A stretch of DNA of 7,182 nt from Alphaproteobacteria bacterium. Lineage in GTDB: Bacteria; Pseudomonadota; Alphaproteobacteria; RF32; CAG-239. Position numbers and translations under genes: made by a program. Shown in pieces: positions 1 to 5,426 of the stretch. Under the pieces are notes generated by a model, which saw only the letters and a list, made by a program, of their open reading frames with translations, was not told where the DNA came from and did no database searches. The DNA is taken from NCBI GenBank assembly GCA_017964705.1, contig JAGCRL010000246.1, positions 1 to 7,182 on the forward strand. Reading direction: 5' to 3'. Numbering within the stretch: position 1 is the stretch's first letter; every line of letters starts with the position of its first letter.

Positions 1-19
1 AAATAGTAACAATCAAAAG

Positions 20-211
20 ATGCAGACAATTTATCAAAAAACAGATACTGGAATTATACTTTGTTTTCCAGATTTAACTCAAATAATTATCGACCAACAA
101 GGCATCAGAACCTTTCATAAAGGTATAGAATTGACTTATGAAACCAAAAACTCATTTGCACTAAGCTACCAACCAACAGGATTAACACCACCATCTAAGG
201 GTAGGGAATAA
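20..211 (+). CDS. Small unrecognised ORF next to phage lysis genes (possibly the 3' end of a longer gene)
   Basis: This ORF encodes 63 residues if translation starts at the ATG at 20. I do not recognise the family. The reading frame stays open from 20 back to the window edge and no clear Shine-Dalgarno precedes the ATG, so it may be the C-terminal part of a longer gene. The protein alternates hydrophobic and polar stretches (for example GIILCFPDLTQIIID), as in a beta-rich fold, and ends in a polar tail, PPSKGRE. It has no signal peptide or membrane helix. It lies just upstream of a tandem terminator and a holin/spanin cassette, so a small phage structural or accessory protein is plausible. 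That role is inferred from position only. Confidence 0.45.
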   Translation: MQTIYQKTDTGIILCFPDLTQIIIDQQGIRTFHKGIELTYETKNSFALSYQPTGLTPPSKGRE

Positions 212-244
212 TAAGATATTTTTTAAAAACAGGTCGTAGGATGC

Positions 245-273
245 TTGACATCAATGACATAGATTGATAAAAA
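245..273 (+). promoter_or_regulatory. Possible sigma70-type promoter ahead of tandem terminators
   Basis: A perfect TTGACA (245-250) is followed after 17 bases by TAAAAA (268-273), which matches four of six -10 positions. The layout is almost the same as the tRNA promoter at 1185-1213. Transcription would begin near 280 and run directly into the hairpins at 281-306 and 325-354. I see no promoter between those hairpins and the lysis genes, so this could be their regulated promoter. The -10 match is imperfect in A+T-rich DNA, and a chance match is possible. Confidence 0.4.
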
Positions 274-280
274 AGTAACA

Positions 281-306
281 AGATGGCCTAAAGTGCCATT
301 TTTTTT
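281..306 (+). terminator. Rho-independent terminator 1
   Basis: The stem ATGGC (283-287) pairs with GCCAT (295-299) around a seven-base loop. A run of T from 299 to 306 follows. It sits downstream of the small ORF ending at 211 and upstream of the lysis genes. The stem is short, so it is weaker than the second terminator. Confidence 0.65.
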
Positions 307-324
307 ATGCAATACATAATAGTC

Positions 325-354
325 AAAGAATCGCAATATTGCGATTCTTTTTTT
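325..354 (+). terminator. Rho-independent terminator 2 (perfect 26-bp palindrome)
   Basis: Positions 325-337 are the exact reverse complement of 338-350, giving a long stem with GAATCGCAAT at its core. An uninterrupted T run extends to 354. With the hairpin at 281-306 it forms a tandem terminator just before the lysis cassette. Because the palindrome also carries an A run at its left end, it could stop transcription from the right as well. The sequence alone cannot show whether it closes the upstream unit or serves as a conditional (antitermination) stop. Confidence 0.8.
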
Positions 355-374
355 ATTAAATCAAGGAGAAACAG

Positions 375-440
375 ATGAAATTACAAACAAGTTATATAGC
401 GGAATTATTCAGTACAAAGGGGGAGAAATGGAAAAAATAA
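375..440 (+). CDS. Possible 21-residue leader peptide overlapping the holin start
   Basis: An ATG at 375 is preceded by a strong Shine-Dalgarno, AAGGAG (363-368), at six-base spacing. This is the best ribosome binding site in the left part of the window. The frame reads MKLQTSYIAELF, then a lysine-rich end, and stops at 438-440, overlapping the holin start at 428 by 13 bases in another frame. That geometry suits translational coupling: ribosomes ending here would sit on the holin start. I recognise no family. It could be a regulatory minigene, the degenerate start of a lost gene such as the missing endolysin, or an untranslated coincidence. Confidence 0.4.
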   Translation: MKLQTSYIAELFSTKGEKWKK

Positions 441-745
441 AGGATATTATTGCTCATTATAGTTTATGGGGAGCTTTTTTAGGTTTAATTACCATACTTA
501 TTAAACCATTTATATCTATCAAGCAAACATTAAGAGACATGTTAATTACCTTCATTGTCAGCATGTTATGTGGATTATTGGCTGAATACATGGATATTCC
601 AACTCCTGTAAAATATGGTATATCCGGTGTTTGCGGCTTATTTGGTGTCAGATTATATATGATAGCCGACAGCATATTAAAATCAGCTCAAAAAGATCCT
701 TTTCATTTTTTAGAACAAATTCAAAAAAATAAACCTGAAAAATAA
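428..745 (+). CDS. Phage holin-like membrane protein, three predicted helices
   Basis: This 105-residue protein is likely a holin, which accumulates in the inner membrane and opens it at a set time so that lysis can begin. Three hydrophobic segments are visible, near residues 13-31, 38-54 and 61-80. A short N-terminal stretch precedes them, and a charged C-terminal tail rich in K and E follows. This fits a class I, three-helix holin, and the length and pattern recall the LydA/phage holin 3 group. That family assignment is from memory of the pattern, not an alignment. A purine-rich stretch (419-425) lies very close to the ATG, and a 21-codon ORF with a better ribosome site overlaps the start, so translation may be coupled. 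The spanin genes follow after 23 bases. The endolysin usually found beside such genes is not in the window. Another small phage membrane protein remains possible. Confidence 0.7.
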   Translation: MEKIKDIIAHYSLWGAFLGLITILIKPFISIKQTLRDMLITFIVSMLCGLLAEYMDIPTPVKYGISGVCGLFGVRLYMIADSILKSAQKDPFHFLEQIQKNKPEK

Positions 746-768
746 GGTAGTTAAAGAAAGGAAATTAA

Positions 769-1047
769 ATGAACAAAATCATCATCATAATTTTGAGTTA
801 TATCATGTTATTCTGTGGCATCAGGTATTACAGAAACGAAGTTATTAGGCAACGAGAAATTTCAAAAAATTATCAAGATCAAACCAAAACATTACAAAGT
901 AAAATAAAGGACATTTATTATGAAAAAATTAAATTGGAACAAGAAAATTCGGCATTGGAAGAAGCTGCAGCAACCGACAAAGTTATTTTTGATTGGCACA
1001 AAGATATTAGTCATACTGCTGTTATTAAGCGGTTGCAGCAAAAATAA
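769..1047 (+). CDS. Rz-like inner-membrane spanin (i-spanin)
   Basis: This 92-residue protein has one N-terminal transmembrane helix (about residues 3-18, NKIIIIILSYIMLFCGI). It is followed by a charged, heptad-like region (about 27-67) rich in K, E and Q, as expected for a periplasmic coiled coil. This is the architecture of lambda Rz, which is anchored in the inner membrane and binds the lipoprotein Rz1 through its C-terminus to disrupt the outer membrane after peptidoglycan is degraded. It is shorter than lambda Rz (153 residues). An AAAGGA site lies seven bases ahead of the ATG. The strongest support is the overlapping +1-frame ORF with a lipobox, because Rz/Rz1 pairs characteristically overlap or nest. 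The family is called from architecture and context, since spanin sequences diverge strongly. Confidence 0.77.
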   Translation: MNKIIIIILSYIMLFCGIRYYRNEVIRQREISKNYQDQTKTLQSKIKDIYYEKIKLEQENSALEEAAATDKVIFDWHKDISHTAVIKRLQQK

Positions 1048-1153
1048 TTATTGTCCCACAGCAGATCTAAAAGAGCCGATAAACTGTATAGATCATATCA
1101 AAACAGCTTTAGATATGGTCAGATGTCTAAATGAATATAAAACCAAATATTAA
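920..1153 (+). CDS. Rz1-like outer-membrane lipoprotein spanin (o-spanin), overlapping the Rz gene
   Basis: This 77-residue ORF lies in the +1 frame relative to the Rz-like gene. It overlaps that gene over 920-1047 and extends beyond it. A basic N-terminus and hydrophobic segment (about residues 22-36) lead to a lipobox, LLSGC, with the lipidated cysteine at residue 39. The mature part would be 39 residues, close to lambda Rz1 (40), but it is not proline-rich and contains three further cysteines (residues 44, 56 and 69). The ATG at 920 has a weak AAGGA upstream and gives an unusually long signal sequence. A TTG at 989 would give a compact 15-residue signal peptide, so the start is uncertain. 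The expected role is to bind the i-spanin across the periplasm and drive outer-membrane disruption. Confidence 0.75.
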   Translation: MKKLNWNKKIRHWKKLQQPTKLFLIGTKILVILLLLSGCSKNNYCPTADLKEPINCIDHIKTALDMVRCLNEYKTKY

Positions 1154-1184
1154 TTAAAAAATTCGCACACAGATAATTTTCTTA

Positions 1185-1213
1185 TTGACAATGAAAAATT
1201 TTCTATGTAAAAC
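1185..1213 (+). promoter_or_regulatory. tRNA-Met promoter
   Basis: TTGACA (1185-1190) is followed by a 17-base spacer and TAAAAC (1208-1213), which matches four of six -10 positions. Transcription would start near 1220, about ten bases before the mature tRNA. A 12-bp inverted repeat with one G-T pair (1187-1198 and 1215-1226) brackets the -10 region, so the promoter overlaps a possible palindromic site. Confidence 0.62.
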
Positions 1214-1230
1214 TTTTTTCGTTGTCAGAT

Positions 1231-1306
1231 GGCGGGATAGCTCAGTCGGTAGAGCAGAGGAATCATAATCCTTGTGTCGTGGGTTCGAATCCCTCTCTCG
1301 CTACCA
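1231..1306 (+). tRNA. tRNA-Met (anticodon CAT), probably elongator
   Basis: The 76-base cloverleaf includes an encoded CCA (1304-1306). The acceptor stem pairs 1231-1237 with 1296-1302, with G-T wobbles at 1-72 and 5-68. The D arm is GCTC/GAGC. The anticodon stem GAGGA/TCCTT holds the loop ATCATAA with anticodon CAT. The T loop is TTCGAAT. It is not an initiator tRNA, because the three G-C pairs at the base of the anticodon stem are absent. The sequence resembles alphaproteobacterial elongator tRNA-Met as I remember it. An isoleucine tRNA with a lysidine-modified CAT anticodon is the alternative. The T stem (GTGGG/CCCTC) has a T-T mismatch at 50-64, where related tRNAs usually have G at 50. 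The gene is a single unit with its own promoter and terminator. Confidence 0.96.
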
Positions 1307-1344
1307 ACAAAAAAGGTACCTTTATGGTGCCTTTTTTTTGTTGG
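1304..1344 (+). terminator. tRNA terminator rooted in the CCA end
   Basis: GGTACC (1315-1320) pairs with GGTGCC (1326-1331) around the loop TTTAT, and an A run pairs with the following eight T (1332-1339). The pairing continues outward: CCAAC (1304-1308), which begins with the tRNA CCA, is complementary to GTTGG (1340-1344). The hairpin therefore starts at the tRNA 3' end. With an A run on one side and a T run on the other, it could terminate in both directions. Confidence 0.85.
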
Positions 1345-1353
1345 ATAAATAAA

Positions 1354-1479
1354 ACCGGGGATGCGAACCCACAGGAGTGGGTTCGACTACCAGCGAAAGG
1401 CAGGCAGAGCATGCCGGTAAGCCTAAGGGCTTATGAGCGCCAGTGCGGCGAATGAAAAGAGCCAATCCCTCTCTCGCTA
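1354..1479. repeat. GC-rich tRNA-associated palindromic element (candidate interspersed repeat or integration scar)
   Basis: This non-coding patch holds 66 G or C in 110 bases (1354-1463, hand count) and sits in otherwise very A+T-rich DNA. It contains an 8-bp perfect hairpin (1364-1371 with 1378-1385), a 6-bp hairpin (1418-1423 with 1428-1433) and a smaller one, CGCC/GGCG, near 1438-1450. It carries pieces of the preceding tRNA: GTGGGTTCGA (1377-1386) joined directly to CTACCA (1387-1392), and an exact 16-base copy of the tRNA acceptor side (1464-1479). Together with the terminator and the aas promoter it fills the interval from the tRNA to aas. Frames crossing it on either strand start inside the tRNA or in flanking DNA and look spurious. 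A family of tRNA-linked mobile palindromes, or remains of an element integrated at the tRNA 3' end, are the best explanations. Confidence 0.6.
1464..1479 (+). repeat. 16-bp direct repeat of the tRNA-Met 3' end
   Basis: AATCCCTCTCTCGCTA is identical to 1288-1303, the T-loop and acceptor part of the tRNA, and lies 176 bases downstream in the same orientation. Direct repeats of a tRNA 3' end typically mark the far att site of an integrative element. The 160 bases in between are too few to hold an integrase, so this would be a scar, a minimal satellite or a repeat-family boundary. Confidence 0.75.
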
Positions 1480-1552
1480 AAATATAACCATTTGTTTTAA
1501 TATTATAATAATAAAAATACACTTCCATCTGTGGATTTTTACATTCAAAAAC

Positions 1553-1580
1553 TTGCTGTTTGTATTTAATAGCTTACAAT
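1553..1580 (+). promoter_or_regulatory. Likely aas promoter
   Basis: The -10 TACAAT (1575-1580) matches five of six consensus positions. TTGCTG (1553-1558), a weak -35, lies 16 bases upstream. Transcription would start near 1587, about 28 bases before the preferred aas start codon at 1615. Only its place in the last 65 bases before aas and its good -10 support it. Confidence 0.5.
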
Positions 1581-1614
1581 ACGCTCTAACTGAACTTGAA
1601 CGATGGAGAATTTT

Positions 1615-4600
1615 ATGTCGGACGAACAGAAGGATTTATTGCGCTCACAACGCTTTTTACCATTATTGGTCACACAGTTTTTAGGTGCCCTAAATGATAA
1701 CATGTTTAAAAATGCACTATTAACTATTGTAGCGTTAAGGTTATCTGCACAATCAGATGTTCTTTCAAATATAATTGCGGGTTTATTTATATTACCTTTT
1801 TTCCTTTTTTCGGCAACAGCTGGTGAAATAGCGGATAAATATGATAGAGATAGGATCGCTCGTTTTTTAAAAACAACAGAATTAGGGTTAATGCTTGGCG
1901 TTGCATTAGTATTTTTAACTCATAATCTTACCCTTTTAGTAATTTTATTAACTTTAATGGGTACGCAATCAGCCTTTTTTGGTCCTATTAAATACGCATT
2001 ATTACCCCAGTTATTGGATCCTAAAGAATTAGTAGAAGGTAACGCTTATATTGAAGCTACAACTTACATAGCTATATTACTTGGCTTAATTTTAGGTACA
2101 TTATTACCGATACCTTTAATCATTATTTTATTAATAGCTTTTGCTTTTACTGGAATGTTAGCTTCAAGACAAATTCCATATGCTCCGGCACCGCGTCCGA
2201 ACGCTGAAATATCCCGAAATATATTTAAAGCCACCAAAGCCATTTTAGTATTGATACATAAAAATCCAGTAATTTTCACCAGTATATTAGGAACCACCTG
2301 GTTTTGGACAATCGGTGCTTTAGTAGCCGTTCAAATATATCCAATGTCAGGTAAGATATTAAATGTTACAGAAGGCGTCATCACATACTTTTTAATCATC
2401 TTTTCATTAGGTGTCGCTGCAGGTTCTATCTTTTGTGGAAAATTACTTAAAGGTTTAATTCATGCAACATATGTACCGATTAGCGTTCTTGGTATGGGAA
2501 TTGGTCTATATCTGCTCTATTTACTAACAGAAAATTATGCCGCACCGACAGAGCCATCAACATTTTTAGATTTTATGACCAGAAAAAGTGCCTGGGGAAT
2601 TAGTTTCAGCCTATTTTTATTGGCCTTTTTCGGTGGTACATATATTGTCCCGTTAAATGCCTTAATGCAAAGTCACGCCCCCAAAAGTCATACAGCATCT
2701 ATTATAGCTGGCAACAATATTATGAATGCGCTAGGTATGGTTTTTGCCGCTGTTTCTGCCGTAATCGTATTTAAATTAGGTTATGACGTAGCAAAGTTGT
2801 TTTTCTTTGCCTCAATTGCTTGTTTGGCGGCATTTTTCTACACCTCATTGTTATTACCGGATGCATTATTACGTTCTATATTACAGGCTATATTAAGCAT
2901 TTTATTCCGTGTTAAAATAACCGGATTGGAAAATTTCAAAAATGCAGGTAGACGTTGCTTATTAATTGCTAATCACACATCATTATTAGATGGTATATTA
3001 ATAGCAGCTTTCATGCCGGAGAAGGTTGTATTTGCTCTTAATACGGAATGGTATAATAAATGGTACATTAAATTATGTGGTATCTTAGTTAAATTTTATC
3101 CGATTGATCCGTCTTCACCAATATCTTTACGTCAGATGATAGAACAAATGAAGAAAAACCATAAAGTTATGATTTTCCCCGAAGGACGTATTACCACTAC
3201 CGGCGGTCTGATGAAAGTATACGAAGGTGCCGGTGTTATTGCCGAAAAGGCGGATGCCAAGATCGTTCCGATAAGAATTAATGGTGCTCAATACAGTAAG
3301 TTTTCTTATTTAAATAAAACCTTAAAAACGCGTTTCTTCCCTAAAATAAGCATGCAGGTTCTGCCCCCATGCAGTGTGGAAGGTGATGGTGTATTAAAAG
3401 GACGTGAGCATCGTCATGCTATTTCAATGCAATTATATGATATAATGGCTGATATGATGTATAAAACATCAGATTTAGATGAAAACGTTTTCGTATCACT
3501 GTTAAAAGCTGCCGAAGCTCATGGATGGGATCATAAGATTGCCGAAGATATAAACAGAAAACCTCTTACATACAATGCATTAGTTAAGAGAAGTTATATT
3601 TTAGGTGCAGCTTTTGAAAAGGCATTTGTCGATGAAAAATACATCGGTTTGTTATTACCAAATGCATTGGTGGATGTTGTAAGCTTCTGGTCCTTAATTG
3701 CCGTAGATAAAATACCTGTCATGATAAATTATTCTTTAGGATTACAACAATTACTGTCATCTGTAAAAACCATTGAACTTAAAACAATTGTTACCGCTCA
3801 TAAATTTATTGAACAGGGCCATTTAGAACATATAGAAAAAGCTCTTCAAGAAGTTGGCGTTCGATTGGTTTACCTAGAAGACTTTGCCAAAACAATTACC
3901 TTAAAAACAAAATTACAAGGATTTGGGCGCCATTTAGCTAATCGCGTTCCGGCACATTCCGCAAATGATACGGCTGTTGTTTTGTTTACTTCAGGCTCGG
4001 AAGGATTTCCAAAAGCTGTTCTGCTTTCTCATAAGAATTTGCAAGCTAATCGCTATCAGATTTGCAGTATATTAGCTTTTAACCCTTCAGATATATTCTT
4101 TAATGCCTTACCGATGTTCCATTCTTTCGGTTTATCGGTCGGAGTAATTTTAACCACATTATCCGGTATAAAAACATTCTTTTACCCATCACCGCTACAT
4201 TACCGCATTGTACCTGAATTAGTTTATGATACCAATGCCACAATTATTTGCGGAACAGATACATTCTTCTATGGATATGGACGTATGGGTAATCCATATG
4301 ACTTCTTTAATCTGAAATATGCCGTTGTAGGTGGTGAAAAATTAAAACCTGCTACAGCCGCATTATGGATGGAAAAATTCGGTGTACGTATTATGGAAGG
4401 CTATGGGGCTACGGAAACCTCACCGGTATTGTGCCTCAACACTCCAATGTATATTCGCAAAGGAACAGTAGGCAGATTTTTACCAGGTATTAATTACAGA
4501 TTAGAAGATGTTCCAGGCGTAGAAGAGGGTGGACGTTTATTCGTTCAAGGAGATAACATTATGCAAGGCTATATTAAAGCCGATAATCCTGGAAAACTTG

Positions 4601-4992
4601 AACCACCTCATGAACAATGGTATGATACTGGAGACATTGTGAATGTTGATGATGAAGGATTTGTAAAGATATTAGGCCGTGCTAAACGTTTTGCCAAGAT
4701 TGCCGGAGAAATGGTATCTTTAACAGCTGTAGAAGGTGTCTTAGAACAATTATACCCCGGTGCATTACAAGGAATAGTTACCATTCCAGATGAAATGAAA
4801 GGCGAGCAACTTGTTTTAATAACCGATAGAGAAGAGGCAAAGCTGCCGGAAATCAGATCATTTTTCAAAGAAAGCGGCTTAAGCGAATTATGGATACCAA
4901 AACAAGTTGTTTTCATGGCTAATCCGCCGGTCATGGGAACAGGTAAGTTTGATTATATGACAGCAGAAAAGATAGTAAGAGAAAAAAATTAA
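1615..4992 (+). CDS. aas: LplT-Aas fusion: lysophospholipid transporter, 2-acyl-GPE acyltransferase and acyl-ACP synthetase
   Basis: This 1125-residue inner-membrane protein combines what E. coli encodes as LplT (397) and Aas (719). Residues 1 to about 425 form an MFS transporter with the LplT-like opening FLGALNDNMFKNAL and many hydrophobic helices; it would move lysophospholipids inward. About 435-630 is a PlsC-type acyltransferase with HTSLLD (His454, Asp459) and FPEGR (521-525). About 640-1125 is an AMP-forming acyl-ACP synthetase: TSGSEGFPK (792-800), GYGATET (929-935), YDTGD (1003-1007), GRAKR (1021-1025) and a late lysine, Lys1111, in GTGK. It activates fatty acid with ATP onto ACP and reacylates lyso-PE at sn-1. 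All visible catalytic motifs are intact. The ATG at 1615 is preferred over an in-frame ATG at 1603 because GGAG (1605-1608) lies six bases before it and would fall inside the longer form. Such fusions are known in proteobacteria. Confidence 0.95.
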   Translation: MSDEQKDLLRSQRFLPLLVTQFLGALNDNMFKNALLTIVALRLSAQSDVLSNIIAGLFILPFFLFSATAGEIADKYDRDRIARFLKTTELGLMLGVALVFLTHNLTLLVILLTLMGTQSAFFGPIKYALLPQLLDPKELVEGNAYIEATTYIAILLGLILGTLLPIPLIIILLIAFAFTGMLASRQIPYAPAPRPNAEISRNIFKATKAILVLIHKNPVIFTSILGTTWFWTIGALVAVQIYPMSGKILNVTEGVITYFLIIFSLGVAAGSIFCGKLLKGLIHATYVPISVLGMGIGLYLLYLLTENYAAPTEPSTFLDFMTRKSAWGISFSLFLLAFFGGTYIVPLNALMQSHAPKSHTASIIAGNNIMNALGMVFAAVSAVIVFKLGYDVAKLFFFASIACLAAFFYTSLLLPDALLRSILQAILSILFRVKITGLENFKNAGRRCLLIANHTSLLDGILIAAFMPEKVVFALNTEWYNKWYIKLCGILVKFYPIDPSSPISLRQMIEQMKKNHKVMIFPEGRITTTGGLMKVYEGAGVIAEKADAKIVPIRINGAQYSKFSYLNKTLKTRFFPKISMQVLPPCSVEGDGVLKGREHRHAISMQLYDIMADMMYKTSDLDENVFVSLLKAAEAHGWDHKIAEDINRKPLTYNALVKRSYILGAAFEKAFVDEKYIGLLLPNALVDVVSFWSLIAVDKIPVMINYSLGLQQLLSSVKTIELKTIVTAHKFIEQGHLEHIEKALQEVGVRLVYLEDFAKTITLKTKLQGFGRHLANRVPAHSANDTAVVLFTSGSEGFPKAVLLSHKNLQANRYQICSILAFNPSDIFFNALPMFHSFGLSVGVILTTLSGIKTFFYPSPLHYRIVPELVYDTNATIICGTDTFFYGYGRMGNPYDFFNLKYAVVGGEKLKPATAALWMEKFGVRIMEGYGATETSPVLCLNTPMYIRKGTVGRFLPGINYRLEDVPGVEEGGRLFVQGDNIMQGYIKADNPGKLEPPHEQWYDTGDIVNVDDEGFVKILGRAKRFAKIAGEMVSLTAVEGVLEQLYPGALQGIVTIPDEMKGEQLVLITDREEAKLPEIRSFFKESGLSELWIPKQVVFMANPPVMGTGKFDYMTAEKIVREKN

Positions 4993-5017
4993 AAGAGACC
5001 GCATAGTCAATAAAAAC

Positions 5018-5045
5018 TTGACTAAATAAATATTAAATTTATAAT
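5018..5045 (+). promoter_or_regulatory. Near-consensus promoter for the 5074-5409 gene
   Basis: TTGACT (5018-5023) and a perfect TATAAT (5040-5045) are 16 bases apart, the best promoter match in the window. It overlaps the first possible ATG (5044) of the downstream ORF, which therefore would not be transcribed from here. The -35 is also the right arm of a 7-bp inverted repeat (5004-5010 with 5018-5024), which could act as an operator or mark the end of the aas transcript. There is no T run after it. Confidence 0.65.
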
Positions 5046-5073
5046 GCGCTCATCATTTAATTTTTTAGATACT

Positions 5074-5409
5074 ATGAGAAAATTATTAAGTCATTACCTA
5101 CGATTGTCCTTTTCAAAAGATTATCGCTATGAGCATCAACTAAAAATAGGTGAAGCAATATGGTCCAGATTGGAACATCAATTGCCTAAAGTTCAAGACT
5201 GTAAAGAAAAAGATGCAGTTCGCTTGCAAAAATTCGGAGAAGCAATGCAAAAATTTCTTCCTAAAAACAGGATTGCTCTGAAAATATGGTTGGAAAAGCA
5301 AATAGCAGATCTTAAACACACTTCATGGACAAATGAACAGCACTTACACCAAATCTATTTAGAACATTTAGAATACTTGGTGAAAAACTTCAAAGACGTT
5401 TCTTTTTAA
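5074..5409 (+). CDS. Unrecognised small basic helical protein
   Basis: This gene encodes 111 residues from the ATG at 5074. The frame extends ten codons upstream to another ATG at 5044, but that codon lies within a perfect TATAAT box, so the shorter form is preferred. Neither start has a clear Shine-Dalgarno. The transcript leader would be only about 20 bases. I do not recognise the family. The sequence is rich in K, H, L, E and Q with predicted long amphipathic helices (for example LKIWLEKQIADL and HLEYLVKNF). It has no signal peptide, membrane helix, metal-binding cysteine cluster or nucleotide-binding motif. A helical cytosolic adaptor or nucleic-acid-binding protein would fit but is unproven. 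It has its own promoter rather than being in the aas operon, and it converges on rnhA. Its stop codon (5407-5409) lies in the loop of the shared terminator. Confidence 0.7.
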   Translation: MRKLLSHYLRLSFSKDYRYEHQLKIGEAIWSRLEHQLPKVQDCKEKDAVRLQKFGEAMQKFLPKNRIALKIWLEKQIADLKHTSWTNEQHLHQIYLEHLEYLVKNFKDVSF

Positions 5410-5424
5410 AAGAGAAACGTCTTT
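5392..5424. terminator. Shared terminator between convergent genes
   Basis: AAAGACGTTTCT (5392-5403) is the exact reverse complement of 5413-5424, giving a 12-bp stem with a loop of about nine bases. The stem covers the last codons of the + strand gene. rnhA, on the other strand, stops three bases beyond it. The arms begin and end in AAA/TTT and are followed by only modest T-rich sequence, so termination strength is uncertain, but the position fits a bidirectional terminator. Confidence 0.75.
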
Positions 5425-5426
5425 AT

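Noticed and set aside
457..675. 72-codon - strand frame opposite the holin gene
   Set aside because: Antisense of a hydrophobic gene gives an open frame by composition; the + strand gene fits the lysis cassette.
1222..1455. 77-codon + strand frame running through the tRNA and its terminator
   Set aside because: It reads across a confident tRNA and an intrinsic terminator into the GC-rich repeat, has no ribosome site, and its protein is a translation of structured RNA sequence.
1322..1528. 68-codon - strand frame over the GC-rich element
   Set aside because: It is open because of the GC-rich repeat, starts in A+T-rich DNA without a Shine-Dalgarno, and ends in the tRNA terminator; no protein-like features.
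2064..2297. 77-codon - strand frame inside aas
   Set aside because: Antisense shadow of the transporter domain, without ribosome site or family features.
4608..4934. 108-codon - strand frame inside aas
   Set aside because: It is antisense to conserved acyl-ACP synthetase motifs of a confident gene and has no recognisable protein features.
5004..5024. Hairpin after aas as an intrinsic terminator
   Set aside because: A 7-bp stem is present but no T run follows on either strand. Its right arm is better explained as the -35 of the next promoter.
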